50,967 nt of DNA, taken from Parcubacteria group bacterium. Its GTDB lineage: Bacteria > Patescibacteriota > Minisyncoccia > Portnoybacterales > UBA2143. The stretch spans positions 1 to 50,967 of the forward strand of contig NYYU01000041.1 in the NCBI GenBank assembly GCA_002685955.1, given 5' to 3'. Within the stretch, counting starts at the first letter, position 1. Each line of letters begins with the position of its first letter. The translations under genes and the position numbers were made by a program. Below, in pieces: positions 7,542 to 15,641 of this stretch. Below the pieces are notes generated by a model. It ran no database searches, had not been told where the DNA came from, and worked only from the letters and a program-made list of their open reading frames with translations.

Positions 7542-8976
7542 TCCAAGTTTGGACTTTGATCTTATTAAAAAGGCTTATATTTTTGCTCAAGAAAGATATC
7601 AAGGACTAATGCGTCTTTCCGGCCAAAGCTACCTTGATCATTGTCTGGAAATCGCTTTAGATCTAGCCAGAATGAAACTAGATTCAGCCAGTATCGCTAC
7701 GGCTATCCTCCACGAAATACTAGAAAGAGCTAATGTAAAAAAAGAAGAGTTTAAAAAAAACTTTGGTCAGGAAATTACCTTCTTGGTTGAAGGAGTAACC
7801 AACATTGGTAAAATAGAACATCGACAAACCGAACGCAGTTCAGAAAACCTGCGCAAACTATTTTTAGCCATGGCTCAAGACATTAGGGTTATCTTAATTA
7901 AATTAGTCAATCGTCTCCACGGGCTAAGAACTCTTTATGTCTTCCCCGAAGAAAAACAAAAAAGAATTGCTTTAGAAACTCTAGAAATTTATGCCCCTTT
8001 AGCTAATCGACTGGGCATTGGTGAAATTAAAGGACAAATAGAAGACTTAGCTTTTTCTTATGCCTACCCCAAGGAATATAATAATATTGTTAAACAGGTT
8101 AAGGACAAATATATCCAAGGAGAAAGAGATATTAAAAAGGTAATTCCTTTAGTTAAGAAAATCTTAACTAAAAAAAATATCCGGATAATTGAAATTCATG
8201 CCCGGACTAAACACTACTACAGTTTGTATAGGAAACTTCTCCGTTTTGATATGGATTGGCATAAAATTTATGACTTAGTCGCTTTACGGATTATTGTCCC
8301 GGATATTGAAAGCTGTTATGCTGCCTTAGGAGCAATCCATAAAAAATGGAAGCCTTTAATTGGCTGTATTAAAGACTATATCGCTATTCCTAAGCCCAAT
8401 GGTTATCAATCACTGCATACCACCGTATTTTGCCAAGAAGGCAAGATTGTTGAATTCCAAATTCGCACTCCAGAGATACATGAAGAAGCTGAACGAGGCA
8501 TTGCGGCTCATTGGTATTATAGCGAACACAAAGGCCTTAAAGTGTATATTAAGGAAAAAATACTAAGACAAAAACCAGCCAAAGAAAAAGAATTCAAAAA
8601 AGAACTTAATTGGGTTAAACAACTTCAAGAATGGCAAAAAGAGGAATTTTCATCCTCTAAAGAATTTGTTGACTCTTTAAAGATTGATTTTTTAAAAAAA
8701 CGCATATTTGTTTTTACTCCTAAAGGCGATATAATTGATTTGCCCGAAGGAGCAACGCCGATTGATTTCGCCTACCAAATTCACACTGACGTCGGACACC
8801 AATGCAGCGGCGCTAAGATTGACGGCAAACTTTGTTCTTTATCAGTATCATTACAAAATGGTCAAATGGTTGAAATTATGACCCAAAAAAACAAAAAGCC
8901 AAATAGAGATTGGCTTAAATTTGTTAAAACTAACCAAGCTAAATCAAGAATTAAAGCTTGGCATAAGAAAAATTAA
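7501..8976 (+). CDS. RelA/SpoT-type (p)ppGpp synthetase, probably synthetase-only
   Basis: 491 residues in order: degenerate HD hydrolase domain (about 20-190), RelA/SpoT synthetase domain (about 220-350) and TGS domain (about 400-465). It makes the starvation alarmone (p)ppGpp. The synthetase blocks are intact: YDLVALRIIV, KDYIAIPKPNGYQSLHTTVF, EFQIRTPEIHEEAERGIAAHW. The hydrolase metal ligands are altered: HDxxED reads HEILER (71-76) and the usual KLADRxHNMRTL reads KLVNRLHGLRTL, with Asp to Asn at 137. The C-terminal helical and ACT regions of full-length Rel are missing. The start overlaps topA by 41 nt; a later start would remove part of the first HD helix. Confidence 0.9.
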   Translation: MEIKEFLEKLKKINPSLDFDLIKKAYIFAQERYQGLMRLSGQSYLDHCLEIALDLARMKLDSASIATAILHEILERANVKKEEFKKNFGQEITFLVEGVTNIGKIEHRQTERSSENLRKLFLAMAQDIRVILIKLVNRLHGLRTLYVFPEEKQKRIALETLEIYAPLANRLGIGEIKGQIEDLAFSYAYPKEYNNIVKQVKDKYIQGERDIKKVIPLVKKILTKKNIRIIEIHARTKHYYSLYRKLLRFDMDWHKIYDLVALRIIVPDIESCYAALGAIHKKWKPLIGCIKDYIAIPKPNGYQSLHTTVFCQEGKIVEFQIRTPEIHEEAERGIAAHWYYSEHKGLKVYIKEKILRQKPAKEKEFKKELNWVKQLQEWQKEEFSSSKEFVDSLKIDFLKKRIFVFTPKGDIIDLPEGATPIDFAYQIHTDVGHQCSGAKIDGKLCSLSVSLQNGQMVEIMTQKNKKPNRDWLKFVKTNQAKSRIKAWHKKN

Positions 8977-9890
8977 ATTTTCATCAAATATGCGGTAAGT
9001 TTCTCTAATTCTTTTTGATCAGCAAATTCGATATTAATATAATTAGTATCACCTCTTTTAAGAATGCTTACTCGCCGACCCAAGACCTTTCCCAGGTCTT
9101 TTTCTATTTTCTTCAAAAACGGGTTTTTGGGTCCATGAGAATACGCCTTGTTTTCTATAGCTACCTTTCTGGCTCTTTCTTCGGCCTGACGGATACTCAA
9201 ATTGTTCTTAATAATTGCTCGAAAAAGAGCGTCTTGAGCAGACGGCCTTGCCATTAAGACAGCCCTACCATGCCCTTCACTGATTTTACCAACCATCATT
9301 GCTTTTTGTACTTTAGCTGGCAAAGTCAAAAGTCGTATCATATTAGTTATCGTCGTTCGGCTTTTGCCTACTTTTTGACCAATTTTTTTATGAGTCAATT
9401 TAAAATTATCTTGAAGCTGTTTAAAAGCTATAGCAGTTTCCATAGGATTAAGATTTTCTCGTTGAATATTTTCAACCAAAGCTAATTCTAATTTTTCATT
9501 AGCTGAACTATCTCGAATAATTACTGGTACATGCGGCAACCCAGCCATCCGAGAGGCTCGCCATCTTCTCTCGCCAGCCACTAATTCATATTCAACATCC
9601 TGGCCTCTTTCAGTTGATTTTTCAACCTTAGTAACAATTAATGGTTGAAGAATACCATGTTCTTTGATTGACTCAGATAATTCTTTTAATCCTTTGTCAG
9701 GCAAATCACGACGAGGCTGATCAGGGTTAGGTCTAATTTTATCAATCTCTATATTAAAAATACTTTCCTTTTTTGGTTTGCCCCAACTGGATGTTTGCGA
9801 TTGACGTTTTATCAAACTTTCTATTTTAGATTCCTTCTTAGGAATTAAAGATTGAAGCCCTTTACCTAAAGATGTTTTCATATTTTTCAT
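8973..9890 (-). CDS. parB: Chromosome partitioning protein ParB (Spo0J)
   Basis: 305 residues. ParB binds parS sites, spreads on DNA as a CTP-dependent clamp and stimulates ParA. After a basic linker the ParB nuclease-like domain reads IRPNPDQPRRDLPDKGLKEL, SIKEHGILQPLIV and YELVAGERRWRASRMAG (the GERRxRA motif for CTP binding). The helix-turn-helix region is KKIGQKVGKSRTTITNMIRL. The start overlaps parA by 4 nt (ATGA-type). The 3' end overlaps the convergent rel gene by 4 nt. No parS-like 16-mer was noticed in the window. Confidence 0.95.
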   Translation of the reverse strand: MKNMKTSLGKGLQSLIPKKESKIESLIKRQSQTSSWGKPKKESIFNIEIDKIRPNPDQPRRDLPDKGLKELSESIKEHGILQPLIVTKVEKSTERGQDVEYELVAGERRWRASRMAGLPHVPVIIRDSSANEKLELALVENIQRENLNPMETAIAFKQLQDNFKLTHKKIGQKVGKSRTTITNMIRLLTLPAKVQKAMMVGKISEGHGRAVLMARPSAQDALFRAIIKNNLSIRQAEERARKVAIENKAYSHGPKNPFLKKIEKDLGKVLGRRVSILKRGDTNYINIEFADQKELEKLTAYLMKI

Positions 9891-10651
9891 TTATCTAAAT
9901 TAATAATTTCTTGAGCTAATTGCCGATAAGCTCTAGCTCCTTTAGAACGAGGATTATATTGAATAATTGACTGACCAAAACTAGGCGCTTCAGCTAATTT
10001 AACACAACGAGGGATAATTGTTTCAAACACATAACCAGCAAAATTTCTCTCCATTTCCTTGCGCACTTGTCTGGAAAGTCGATTACGGCGATCATACATA
10101 GTTAATAAGGCGCCTTTAACCTTTAGAGGGCTACCTAGATTTTCTTTAACTAATTCAATAGTTTTTAAAAGTTGTCCTAAGCCTTCTAAAGCATAATACT
10201 CGCATTGAACTGGAATAATTACTTCATCGGCCGCTACCAAACCATTAATAGTCAAAAGGCCTAAACTAGGCGGGCAATCAATCAGGATATAGTCATAATT
10301 AGTTCTGACTTGACGAAGCAGTTCATACAATCTAAATTCCCTATTAGATACACTAACTAATTCTATAGTTGCCCCAGCTAAATCCGAAGCGGCTGGAATA
10401 ATATCACAACCAAAAAGACCAGTTTTACGAATTACTTCTTCAGGTAAAAGACCACCAATTAAAGAATGATAAAGATTCAAAGGAACTGCCTGAGGATCAA
10501 GGCCAATACCAGAAGTAGCGTTAGCTTGTGGGTCGATATCAACCAAAAGAACATACTTGCCCATAACAGCTAAGTAAGTTGATAAATTTATTCCTGTAGT
10601 TGTCTTGGAAACCCCTCCTTTTTGATTGACTAATCCAATTATTTGAGCCAT
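9887..10651 (-). CDS. parA: Chromosome partitioning ATPase ParA (Soj)
   Basis: 254 residues. ParA is a nucleoid-bound ATPase that moves ParB-parS complexes apart. The deviant Walker A is NQKGGVSKTTTGINL (the usual GVGKTT has Ser here), motif A' is VLLVDIDPQANAT and Walker B is YDYILIDCPPSLGLLT. The C-terminal part RCVKLAEAPSFGQSIIQY is typical of chromosomal Soj. It is the first gene of parAB and has a near-consensus promoter that shares its -35 region with the divergent tRNA-Leu. Confidence 0.96.
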   Translation of the reverse strand: MAQIIGLVNQKGGVSKTTTGINLSTYLAVMGKYVLLVDIDPQANATSGIGLDPQAVPLNLYHSLIGGLLPEEVIRKTGLFGCDIIPAASDLAGATIELVSVSNREFRLYELLRQVRTNYDYILIDCPPSLGLLTINGLVAADEVIIPVQCEYYALEGLGQLLKTIELVKENLGSPLKVKGALLTMYDRRNRLSRQVRKEMERNFAGYVFETIIPRCVKLAEAPSFGQSIIQYNPRSKGARAYRQLAQEIINLDK

Positions 10652-10659
10652 ATATCCTT

Positions 10660-10688
10660 ATTATACTCTAATTCCTTTTAATTGACAA
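10660..10688 (-). promoter_or_regulatory. parA promoter, overlapping a divergent tRNA promoter
   Basis: On the minus strand TTGTCA (10683-10688), 17 nt, TATAAT (10660-10665), then 8 nt to the parA ATG. These 8 nt read AAGGATAT, so either leaderless start or a very close Shine-Dalgarno is possible. The same bases on the plus strand give TTGACA (10682-10687), the likely -35 of the tRNA gene, whose -10 is weaker (AAAATA at 10706). Confidence 0.65.
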
Positions 10689-10718
10689 CAAAAGGGTTTT
10701 AAGAGAAAATAAGTATAG

Positions 10719-10805
10719 GCCGGTGTGGCGGAATTGGCAGACGCGTGCGATTCAAAATCGCATGGACTTTAGTCCTTGTGGGTTCGACTCCCACCACCGG
10801 CACCA
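10719..10805 (+). tRNA. tRNA-Leu (anticodon CAA)
   Basis: The acceptor arm GCCGGTG pairs with CACCGGC (10795-10801). The discriminator is A and the CCA is encoded (10803-10805). The anticodon stem TGCGA/TCGCA closes the loop TTCAAAA, giving anticodon CAA, which reads UUG. A long variable arm (GGAC/GTCC) and the T arm GTGGGTTCGACTCCCAC fit the class II structure of tRNA-Leu. It is divergent from parA. The convergent tsaC gene ends 3 nt beyond the CCA. Confidence 0.95.
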
Positions 10806-10807
10806 AA

Positions 10808-11455
10808 TCAACTCAATATCTTCATTAAATCCTTACCACTGACTGGACCAACTCTAAGAATTTTAGGCTGAGAACTAGTCAGATCTAATACAGTTGAAGG
10901 AGGACTGGCTGGTAAATCACCCGCATCCAAAATTAGGTCTGGTCGAGGATAAGCTTTTTCGAAATTTTTTATCACTTCCCTTGAAGAAATTAAAGGTGGC
11001 TGACCAGAAAGATTTGCTGAAGTTACTGTAATCGGTTCAACCAAGTTTTCCATCAAAGCTTGAGTAAACTGACAATCAGGAATTCTTAAACCGATTGTCC
11101 TTTGTTTAGCTGTTAAAACTTCTGGAATAATCCGTCTTTTTTCTAAAACTACCGTTACTGGCCCAGGCCAAACTTTTTTTAAAACCGCTTCTTGTTTTTT
11201 ATTAACAAAAGCAATTTGTTTAGCCATTTCAATATCACGAATCATTATTGGTACTGGTTTAGTAGCCGGCCTTTTTTTTATTTTAAAAAGACGCTCAATG
11301 CTATCAATTCGTAGAGCATCTACGCCTAATCCATAAACCGTATCAGTCGGATAAACAAAACTACCGCCTCGCTTGATTACGCCAACTGCTATTTCAATAA
11401 TATTCTGCTCAATATCATTCCATTGCCCAGACAAATTAAACCTGATAACTTCCAT
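10808..11455 (-). CDS. tsaC: L-threonylcarbamoyladenylate synthase (YrdC/Sua5 family)
   Basis: 215 residues. It makes threonylcarbamoyl-AMP from threonine, bicarbonate and ATP, the first step of the t6A37 modification of ANN-decoding tRNAs. Family blocks are GGSFVYPTDTVYGLGVDA, KIKKRPATKPVPIMI, WPGPVTVVLE, IGLRIPD, ITVTSANLSGQPP and STVLDLTSSQPKILRVG. The C-terminal Sua5 domain is absent, so this is the short YrdC form. tsaE, a later-step partner, lies at 44706-45170. It starts 3 nt after the leuS stop on the same strand. Confidence 0.93.
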   Translation of the reverse strand: MEVIRFNLSGQWNDIEQNIIEIAVGVIKRGGSFVYPTDTVYGLGVDALRIDSIERLFKIKKRPATKPVPIMIRDIEMAKQIAFVNKKQEAVLKKVWPGPVTVVLEKRRIIPEVLTAKQRTIGLRIPDCQFTQALMENLVEPITVTSANLSGQPPLISSREVIKNFEKAYPRPDLILDAGDLPASPPSTVLDLTSSQPKILRVGPVSGKDLMKILS

Positions 11456-11458
11456 ATT

Positions 11459-13861
11459 TTATACCACTAAATTAACCAAGCGATTAGGAATGTAGATAAT
11501 CTTTTTTGGTTTTTTGTTATTCAACCATTTCTGAACTTTTTCTTGAGCTAAGGCTAATTCTTTAACTTGTTTTTCAGAAATACCTTGTTTAACTTCTACT
11601 TTATCCCTGACCTTGCCATTAATCTGAATAATCAATTGCCAAATTTCTTGTTTGATTAGCTTTTTGTCGTATTCGGGCCATGGCTGCTTAAAAATACTTT
11701 GCTTATTGTCTAAACTGCTCCACAATTCCTCAGCTAAATGAGGCGCAAAAGGGGATAAAATAGATAGAAAAATCTGGGCGTCCTTTTTAGACAAAACTCT
11801 ATTATTCTCTGACCAGATATTAACAAACTCCATCATAGCAGCTATAGCAGTGTTAAACTTCATACTATCCAAATCCTCATCTACTTTCTTAACTACCTGA
11901 TGCAACTTAGTAATTAATCCCTTATCATTCTTTCCTGTTATCTTACTTTCATCATTAAACAAGGCTAAAACCTTGTTTAAGAATCTAAAACAACCATGAA
12001 CTCCCTCAGTACTCCAGGAAATCATCTGGTCAAACGGGCCCACAAACATTTCGTAAACTCTCAAAGTGTCAGCCCCGTACTGGTCTACAACATTTTTTGG
12101 TTTAATAACATTACCAAAACTCTTGCTCATCTTCCGACCATCTTCAGCTAAGACTACACCATGGGAATAGCGACGCTGGTAGGGTTCAATTGTGGGGACA
12201 TGACCTAAATCGTACAAAAACTTATGCCAGAATCTGGAATAGAGCAAATGGAGAGTTGTATGCTCCATACCGCCATTGTATAAATCTACAGGTAGCCAAT
12301 ACTCTAATTTTTCTGGAGCAGCAAACTTTTTATCATTTTTAGAATCAATATATCTTAAAAAATACCAAGAAGAACCAGCCCAATTAGGCATAGTATCTGT
12401 TTCTCTTTTAGCTGGACCGTTACATTCAGGACACTTAACATTAACCCATTCCTTAATATCTGCTAAAGGAGATTCGCCTGTGCCTGTTGGCTCATATTTC
12501 TTAACATAGGGAAGCTTAACTGGTAAATCCTTCTCTGGAACTGACCGAACGCCGCATTTCTGGCAATGAATAATCGGAATAGGTTCTCCCCAGTAATGCT
12601 GGCGAGAAAAAACCCAATCCCTTAATTTGTAATTAACTGTTTTTTTACCAACCTTGTTCTTGATTAACCAGACAGTAATTTTCTCAATGGCTGTTTTTGA
12701 ATCTAAACCGCTGAATTGTCCAGAATTAACCAAAGTACCATAATCAATATATGATTGTTTTGAAACATTACCGCCTGAGATAACTTCTCTAATTTCTAAA
12801 TCGTATTTCTCTGCAAACTGGTAATCTCTTTTATCATGGGCTGGTACAATCATTACTGCTCCACCGCCATAAGTAGCTACCACATAATCCGAAATCCAAA
12901 TGGGCACTTTTTCATTGTTAACTGGGTTAATACAGTAAGAACCACTAAATACTCCTGTTTTTTCTTTATCTAGCTGAGTTCTTTCAAATTCACTCTTCTT
13001 TTTAGAAGCGGCTACGTAAGCTTTAACCTTACTCTTATTCTCTTTAGTAATCAGTTTTTCTAATAGAGAATGCTCTGGAGCAATAACCATAGCGGTAATA
13101 CCAAAGGAAGTATCAGCCCGAGTGGTAAACACATTGATTACGTCTTCCGAGCCAACTACTTTAAAATCTATTTCAGTTCCATAGCTCCGGCCTATCCAAT
13201 TAATCTGCTGTCTCTTAATTTTTTCTACATAGTCAACTTTCTCCAAATCATCAATCAACCTATCCGCATAAGCTGTGATTTTTAACATCCATTGCTTTAA
13301 TGTTTTTCTACTGGTTTCTGCCCCACAACGCTCACATTTGCCGCCGATCACTTCTTCATTGGCTAAGCCGATTTTACAGCTCGGGCACCAATTAATGGGC
13401 ATCTTTGACTGGTAGGCCAAACCTTTCTTAAAAAACTGGATAAAAATCCATTGGGACCATTTGTAGTATTTAGGATCAGTTGAATCAATTTCCCTGCTCC
13501 AATCAAAGGAGAGGCCAATAGATTTCATCTGCTTCTTAAAGGTTGCGATATTATCCTTAGTTACTTTGGCCGGATGAATACCTGTTTTAATAGCATAATT
13601 CTCTGTAGGCAAACCAAAGGCATCCCAGCCCATGGGGAAAAGCACATTGAATCCTTCCATTCTTTTCTTACGGGCCAAAGCATCTAAAGAACAATAGCTG
13701 CGCAAATGACCCATATGTAAACCATCACCAGAAGGGTAAGGGAATTCTACCATTATGTATTTCTTCGGTCTTTTATCAAAGTCAACGGCTTTATACAAGT
13801 CTTGTTCTTGCCATTTCTTCTGCCACTTTTTTTCAATTTTACTAGGATTATATTTAGGCAT
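11459..13861 (-). CDS. leuS: Leucyl-tRNA synthetase
   Basis: 800 residues, class I synthetase charging tRNA-Leu. The HIGH region reads PYPSGDGLHMGHLRSY and the KMSKS region is EDGRKMSKSFGNV. The CP1 editing domain is present (TTRADTSFGITAMVIAPEH, GGGAVMIVPAHDKRDYQFA). A zinc-type Cys pattern occurs at CPSCKIG with CERCGAE, and a second at CQKCG with CPECNG. The C-terminal domain ends VQKWLNNKKPKKIIYIPNRLVNLVV as in bacterial LeuRS. The gene is followed by tsaC after 3 nt. A tRNA-Leu(CAA) gene lies just downstream of that pair. Confidence 0.97.
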   Translation of the reverse strand: MPKYNPSKIEKKWQKKWQEQDLYKAVDFDKRPKKYIMVEFPYPSGDGLHMGHLRSYCSLDALARKKRMEGFNVLFPMGWDAFGLPTENYAIKTGIHPAKVTKDNIATFKKQMKSIGLSFDWSREIDSTDPKYYKWSQWIFIQFFKKGLAYQSKMPINWCPSCKIGLANEEVIGGKCERCGAETSRKTLKQWMLKITAYADRLIDDLEKVDYVEKIKRQQINWIGRSYGTEIDFKVVGSEDVINVFTTRADTSFGITAMVIAPEHSLLEKLITKENKSKVKAYVAASKKKSEFERTQLDKEKTGVFSGSYCINPVNNEKVPIWISDYVVATYGGGAVMIVPAHDKRDYQFAEKYDLEIREVISGGNVSKQSYIDYGTLVNSGQFSGLDSKTAIEKITVWLIKNKVGKKTVNYKLRDWVFSRQHYWGEPIPIIHCQKCGVRSVPEKDLPVKLPYVKKYEPTGTGESPLADIKEWVNVKCPECNGPAKRETDTMPNWAGSSWYFLRYIDSKNDKKFAAPEKLEYWLPVDLYNGGMEHTTLHLLYSRFWHKFLYDLGHVPTIEPYQRRYSHGVVLAEDGRKMSKSFGNVIKPKNVVDQYGADTLRVYEMFVGPFDQMISWSTEGVHGCFRFLNKVLALFNDESKITGKNDKGLITKLHQVVKKVDEDLDSMKFNTAIAAMMEFVNIWSENNRVLSKKDAQIFLSILSPFAPHLAEELWSSLDNKQSIFKQPWPEYDKKLIKQEIWQLIIQINGKVRDKVEVKQGISEKQVKELALAQEKVQKWLNNKKPKKIIYIPNRLVNLVV

Positions 13862-13951
13862 ATATATTGAATATACCGAATATTGGTCATTTTTTCAAGC
13901 TTATTAAAAACAAAAAAGCGGCCTAGTTGCCACAATCACCTTGTAATGATT

Positions 13952-14212
13952 TTATTTATATAAATCTCTATGTCTGCCCAAAACAACAAAAATGCATTCC
14001 TCGGGATTAATGTATTTATAAATCGCCCTTAGATCGCCCGTAATATTGATACTCCGATAATCCAAATACTTTCCTTTAAGAGGGTGATTCTTTAAAACCG
14101 GAGTGAATGGATCTTTCAAAAATATTTTTAATCTTTCTTGAATTTTCTTCTTCTGTTTTTCCGTTAATTTCCGATACTGTTTTTTAAAATTTTTATGAAA
14201 GCGAATTAGCAT
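13952..14212 (-). CDS. RelE/YafQ-type toxin
   Basis: 86 residues, very basic, with the RelE/ParE superfamily layout: an N-terminal helix hairpin (FHKNFKKQYRKLTEKQKKKI), the strand region HPLKGKYLDYRSINITGDLRAIY, and a terminal strand CIFVVLGRHRDLYK. Toxins of this branch cut mRNA on the ribosome. The C-terminal His-Arg-x-x-x-Tyr resembles the catalytic end of YafQ/YoeB relatives. It overlaps the upstream antitoxin by 7 nt, the normal antitoxin-toxin order. It appears intact. Confidence 0.85.
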   Translation of the reverse strand: MLIRFHKNFKKQYRKLTEKQKKKIQERLKIFLKDPFTPVLKNHPLKGKYLDYRSINITGDLRAIYKYINPEECIFVVLGRHRDLYK

Positions 14213-14484
14213 AAGGAAGATAAATATTTCTTTAAATTCTTACTATCAGAAATAGAACGAGACAAATTTTTCCCTCGTTTAATATCCCCCTCAATTTTAC
14301 CCAAAATATCTTCTAATTCTTTAGACATATTGGGCGTAGAGCTAAAATAAACACTTTTATTCCTAATAAACTGCTTAAGATAGGCATTAATGACTGCGCT
14401 CAAAGATAAGCCTAAATCTTGAGCAATTTTTTTTGCCTTTATTTTAACTTCTTGATCCGCCTTGACATTAATTACTGTTTTCAT
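14206..14484 (-). CDS. RelB/DinJ-type antitoxin
   Basis: 92 residues. The N-terminus MKTVINVKADQEVKIKAKKIAQDLGLSLSAVINAYLKQF is a ribbon-helix-helix DNA-binding domain of the RelB/DinJ type. The charged C-terminus (LEDILGKIEGDIKRGKNLSRS) should wrap the toxin. The pair should repress its own promoter, and a 24-bp near-perfect palindrome overlaps the -10 region directly upstream of the ATG. The start codon lies 8 nt after the -10 box. Confidence 0.85.
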   Translation of the reverse strand: MKTVINVKADQEVKIKAKKIAQDLGLSLSAVINAYLKQFIRNKSVYFSSTPNMSKELEDILGKIEGDIKRGKNLSRSISDSKNLKKYLSSLC

Positions 14485-14485
14485 A

Positions 14486-14521
14486 TAACTATAGTGTATA
14501 CGATAGTTATTTTGATGTCAA
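14486..14521 (-). promoter_or_regulatory. Toxin-antitoxin promoter with palindromic operator
   Basis: On the minus strand TTGACA (14516-14521), 17 nt, TACACT (14493-14498), 8 nt, ATG at 14484. The -10 and part of the spacer are covered by a palindrome (14486-14509) with arms TAACTAT and ATAGTTA around GTGTATAC; 22 of 24 positions match the reverse complement. This is the expected operator for the RHH antitoxin. Confidence 0.75.
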
Positions 14522-14668
14522 GAAGTTTTATTTAAATAGCTAATTTTTTAATTCTAATATCTTAACCTTGAAGTTCTAAAAAATGAATGTTATGCTTTTA
14601 ATGATATAGAAGTTTTTTAACAAAATAGAGAATATATATACCAGAACAACAAACAAGGAGAATCTGTC

Positions 14669-14917
14669 ATGGATACTAAAACAAATGATGATATTATCAA
14701 TGATTTCATCAATGACCCAGAACTCACCGAAGAAGACATAAAAAAAATCAATGAAGGAGCCAAAGCCTATGAAGCAGAAATGGCCAAGATAAGACAGATT
14801 ACAAAGGATTTTATGAAACATTCAAGGGCCGAGGAAAAAAGAATGCAACAGTCAGATGAGGATTACAGACGGTACATGGACGCAGTATGGAAAAGACTGA
14901 AAGAAATAAAGAGTTAA
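14669..14917 (+). CDS. Small acidic helical protein, unknown
   Basis: 82 residues, highly charged and predicted helical (ELTEEDIKKINEGAKAYEAEM, QQSDEDYRRYMDAVWKRL). No family recognised. It has a good Shine-Dalgarno (AAGGAG about 8 nt before the ATG), unusual among genes here, many of which look leaderless. The opposite-strand frame 14576-14821 is a shadow. It lies in the accessory patch between a toxin-antitoxin pair and a broken Fic gene and may be a mobile passenger. Confidence 0.6.
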   Translation: MDTKTNDDIINDFINDPELTEEDIKKINEGAKAYEAEMAKIRQITKDFMKHSRAEEKRMQQSDEDYRRYMDAVWKRLKEIKS

Positions 14918-14935
14918 AAGAAGGGAGGTCTTGTT

Positions 14936-15106
14936 ATAACAAAAATATTCTTTCAAAAATATCTTGAAAGTTTGGGGGACACAACACCGAGTAATTACAG
15001 GATTGTAACGCTTGCCATCATTTGCCTATTTACAACATTGGCATTAATCGATGGAGTAATCTATCCCGCGTTCAAAACTAATTCCGTTAGAGATAGAAGG
15101 AATTAA
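14936..15106 (+). CDS. Possible small membrane protein with non-standard start
   Basis: An open frame not in the ORF track runs to TAA at 15104-15106. It includes a clear membrane helix (YRIVTLAIICLFTTLALIDG) and a charged tail (NSVRDRRN). There is no ATG or GTG. A strong Shine-Dalgarno GGGAGG (14924-14929) is placed ideally for AUA at 14936 (56 codons); TTG at 14972 is the alternative (44 codons) but has no SD. The helix and SD argue for a real or recently real gene. It may instead be the decayed end of a longer gene. Confidence 0.35.
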   Translation: MTKIFFQKYLESLGDTTPSNYRIVTLAIICLFTTLALIDGVIYPAFKTNSVRDRRN

Positions 15107-15129
15107 AAGGGCGTGGGATTTTGTGTTAA

Positions 15130-15351
15130 AAAAAACATAAAAGAGGAAGGGTTGCTATAGCATCTGACTTTATCAAAAAACTTCACGAAATTGGTTTTGC
15201 TTGGATATTCCCTAAAACTGGCGGAAAATTCCGCAAGATTGAAGTAGTTGTTTCAAAGTATACTCCGCCAAAATTTTATCTAATTCCGCAATTAATGGAA
15301 AGCTATTGCCAGGATACCAAGACAAGATTAAAACATTTACCAACAGGTTGA
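15130..15351 (+). pseudogene. Fic-family protein fragment (truncated)
   Basis: The frame between TAA (15127) and TGA (15349) has no start codon but reads as protein: SDFIKKLHEIGFAWIFPKTG, then GKFRKIEVVVSKYTPPKFYL, then IPQLMESYCQD. This matches the first half of a Fic/Fido domain (xxLHxxIFPxAGKFRxxxVxVSxYxPPxFxxIPxLM). The catalytic HPFxxGNGR segment that should follow is missing, because after LKHLPTG the frame stops and an unrelated minus-strand frame begins. Fic proteins transfer AMP or related groups to target proteins and are often in toxin modules. This copy cannot be active. Confidence 0.6.
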
Positions 15352-15554
15352 TGCTCACGCGGAACATCTCTAGATATTTTGGATGCGAATTTATTCAAAA
15401 CATCACGCACCATTTTATGGGTAGTTTGAGGATTTTCCGTTTTGGTTGTACGATAAATCATCTTTTCTTCAAAGGCGCGCAAAAATTCCCGGCGTTTATT
15501 TTCCGAGCTTTTCTGGTATTTTTTCAAGGTTGTGGCAATACTTTGCTTAGTCAT
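15303..15554 (-). CDS. Unknown basic protein, possibly chimeric at its 3' end
   Basis: From ATG at 15554 (the track used an upstream GTG) the frame encodes 83 residues: MTKQSIATTLKKYQKSSENK, REFLRAFEEKMIYRTTKTEN, MVRDVLNKFASKISRDVPRE and so on. It is helical and basic; no family recognised. Its last ~16 codons overlap the Fic remnant on the other strand, where the plus strand is the more protein-like. So the natural C-terminus was probably lost at a rearrangement junction near 15350. It may be non-functional. Confidence 0.35.
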   Translation of the reverse strand: MTKQSIATTLKKYQKSSENKRREFLRAFEEKMIYRTTKTENPQTTHKMVRDVLNKFASKISRDVPREHQPVGKCFNLVLVSWQ

Positions 15555-15641
15555 TTTTTGTTTATCTAATCTTAACACGATTTAGCTTATATTTTGTAGC
15601 ATACCATATTAGAGAAATTTGGCAAGTTCGCAAATTTTTGC

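Noticed and set aside
14576-14821. 81-residue hydrophobic minus-strand ORF
   Set aside because: It is opposite the 14669-14917 gene, which has a good Shine-Dalgarno and protein-like composition.
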